From contig NZ_JAHIAB010000005.1 in the NCBI RefSeq assembly GCF_018760365.1, positions 186,001 through 250,000 of the forward strand: a stretch of DNA of 64,000 bases, read 5' to 3'. A program made the position numbers and the translations under genes. Positions 63,094 through 64,000 of the stretch are shown in pieces (positions within the stretch are counted from its first letter, which is position 1; every line of letters begins with the position of its first letter). The notes under the pieces were generated by a model, which saw only the letters and a program-made list of their open reading frames with translations, was not told the DNA's origin and made no database searches. The stretch comes from Pseudooceanicola endophyticus (GTDB taxonomy: Bacteria; Pseudomonadota; Alphaproteobacteria; Rhodobacterales; Rhodobacteraceae).

Positions 63094-64000
63094 ATGTCAC
63101 GTTCGTCGCTGTGGAATGCGCTGCGGCTGGGCCTGGCGGCCTGGACCGCCTTCGCCGTCGCTTCGGGGCTGGGGATCGACCATGCCTTCTGGGCCTCCAT
63201 GCCGGTCTGGGTGGTGGCCCAGCCCTGGCGCGGCGTGCTGCTGGAACGCGCGCTCTGGCGGGTGCTGGGTACCATTGCCGGGGGCGGGCTGGGGCTGGCG
63301 CTGCTGGCCCTGTCGCCGGCGCCGCTGGTGACGGCGCTGGTGATGGCGGCGCTGCTGGGCGGTTTCGCGGCGGCGCTGCACCTGTGGCAGGGGGTGCGCA
63401 GCTACCTGCCGCTGATGAGTGCGATCACAATCGCCGTGGTGGTGATCCCTGCGATGAACGATCCCGGCGCGGGCCTTGGGCTGGCGGTGGATCGGCTGTG
63501 GTGTACGCTGATCGGCGGGCTCTCGGTTGCGGTGATCGTCGGGCTGTTCACGCCGCCCGCCGATGGGGCGGGGTTCCGCGACGAGGCGCTGGCCCTGGCG
63601 GCCCGGGTGGCGCAGACCGCCCGGGCGCTGCAGGCGGGCGCACCTGCGGCCCTGGGGGAAGACCTCCATGCCCTGGCCGATCTTGAAGGCCGCGCGCGGC
63701 TGATGGCCGCCGGCACGCGCCATGGCTATCGCCAGTTGCAGCGTATCGATGCTCTGGTCGCCGCCGGCCTCGCGCTGCTGCAGGCCGGGGCCGCGCGCCC
63801 GCAGCCGGCCTCGGGCGACCGGGCGCGGCTGATGCGGGCCGAGGCCCGGCTGGAGGAAGCCTGCGCCGCCCTGCGCGACCCCCGACCGGGCCGGCTGTCG
63901 CGGCACATCCCGCCGCCGCGCAACCCCGAGCGCGCGGCGGCGATGGCGCTGATGGCCGTTCTGGCCAGCCTGGCCGGCTCGGTTGCAATCCTGCTGACCG
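63094..64000 (+). CDS. FUSC-family aromatic acid exporter, 5' part (runs off window)
   Basis: The frame starts at ATG 63094 behind CGGAGG and stays open to the window edge, giving 302 residues. A hydrophobic N-terminal block (LRLGLAAWTAFAVASGLGIDHAFWASMPVWVVAQPWRGVLLERALWRVLGTIAGGGLG) and further helices to about residue 155 match FUSC/AaeB-type exporters. A cytosolic helical region follows, and a second hydrophobic block begins at about residue 288. With the MarR gene it forms an inducible efflux operon for aromatic acids or similar toxic compounds. Confidence 0.85.
   Translation, partial: MSRSSLWNALRLGLAAWTAFAVASGLGIDHAFWASMPVWVVAQPWRGVLLERALWRVLGTIAGGGLGLALLALSPAPLVTALVMAALLGGFAAALHLWQGVRSYLPLMSAITIAVVVIPAMNDPGAGLGLAVDRLWCTLIGGLSVAVIVGLFTPPADGAGFRDEALALAARVAQTARALQAGAPAALGEDLHALADLEGRARLMAAGTRHGYRQLQRIDALVAAGLALLQAGAARPQPASGDRARLMRAEARLEEACAALRDPRPGRLSRHIPPPRNPERAAAMALMAVLASLAGSVAILLT

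Overview
The window is GC-rich, densely coding and operon-rich DNA typical of an alphaproteobacterium, most likely Rhodobacterales/Rhodobacteraceae (Paracoccus or Rhodobacter-like). The evidence is a repABC replication cassette, many TRAP and tripartite tricarboxylate transporters, an Agrobacterium-type oxidative uronate pathway and RNA hairpins of the CCUCCUCCC kind known from Rhodobacterales. The intact repABC cassette at 18.4-21.9 kb means this is very probably an extrachromosomal replicon (megaplasmid or chromid). The assignment rests on sequence features recalled from memory, not on a search.

Layout. 0-7.8 kb: end of a flavoprotein gene, an alpha/beta hydrolase, a Dpp-type peptide ABC transporter interleaved with an M24 peptidase, and its binding protein, closed by a strong terminator. 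7.9-10.1 kb: serine-ligated molybdenum reductase. 10.2-14.1 kb: lysine catabolism (amaB-type aldehyde dehydrogenase, hglS) with a divergent LysR regulator. 14.2-16.8 kb: sulfide/persulfide oxidation (DUF442-SQR fusion plus persulfide dioxygenase). 16.9-18.0 kb: Fic protein. 18.4-22.1 kb: repA-repB-ctRNA-repC with parS-like palindromes. 22.1-29.7 kb: galacturonate/glucuronate utilisation (gli, gci, kdgD, GntR regulator, TRAP transporter, udh). 29.9-33.9 kb: NCS1 permease, Lrp regulator, arginase, ornithine cyclodeaminase. 33.9-36.3 kb: MarR regulator and MobA-type hydroxybenzoate hydroxylase. 36.3-38.7 kb: second molybdenum reductase, preceded by two tandem anti-Shine-Dalgarno RNA hairpins. 39.1-44.7 kb: rarA, a PRISE-type reductase, LysR, a gene-poor stretch, and VOC/DoxX proteins. 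45.2-51.4 kb: second TRAP operon with a DapA-family lyase and an FAD-linked hydroxyacid dehydrogenase, under a divergent XRE-cupin regulator. 51.4-57.7 kb: TctABC transporter, GntR/UTRA regulator and a divergent DUF3604 enzyme. 57.7-64 kb: small conserved proteins, YbaK, an FMN reductase, a LuxR regulator, a copper-type multicopper oxidase, and a MarR-FUSC efflux operon cut by the window end.

The content is catabolic: each transporter sits beside enzymes for its likely substrate and a dedicated regulator. Two routes converge on 2-oxoglutarate (lysine via HglS and uronates via KdgD), and the FAD dehydrogenase at 45-46.5 kb could serve the first. The most unusual items are the pair of CCUCCUCCC-loop hairpins at 38.85-38.94 kb, the antisense RNA and palindrome set of the replicon, and three convergent gene pairs whose two TAG stops interlock in one CTAG.
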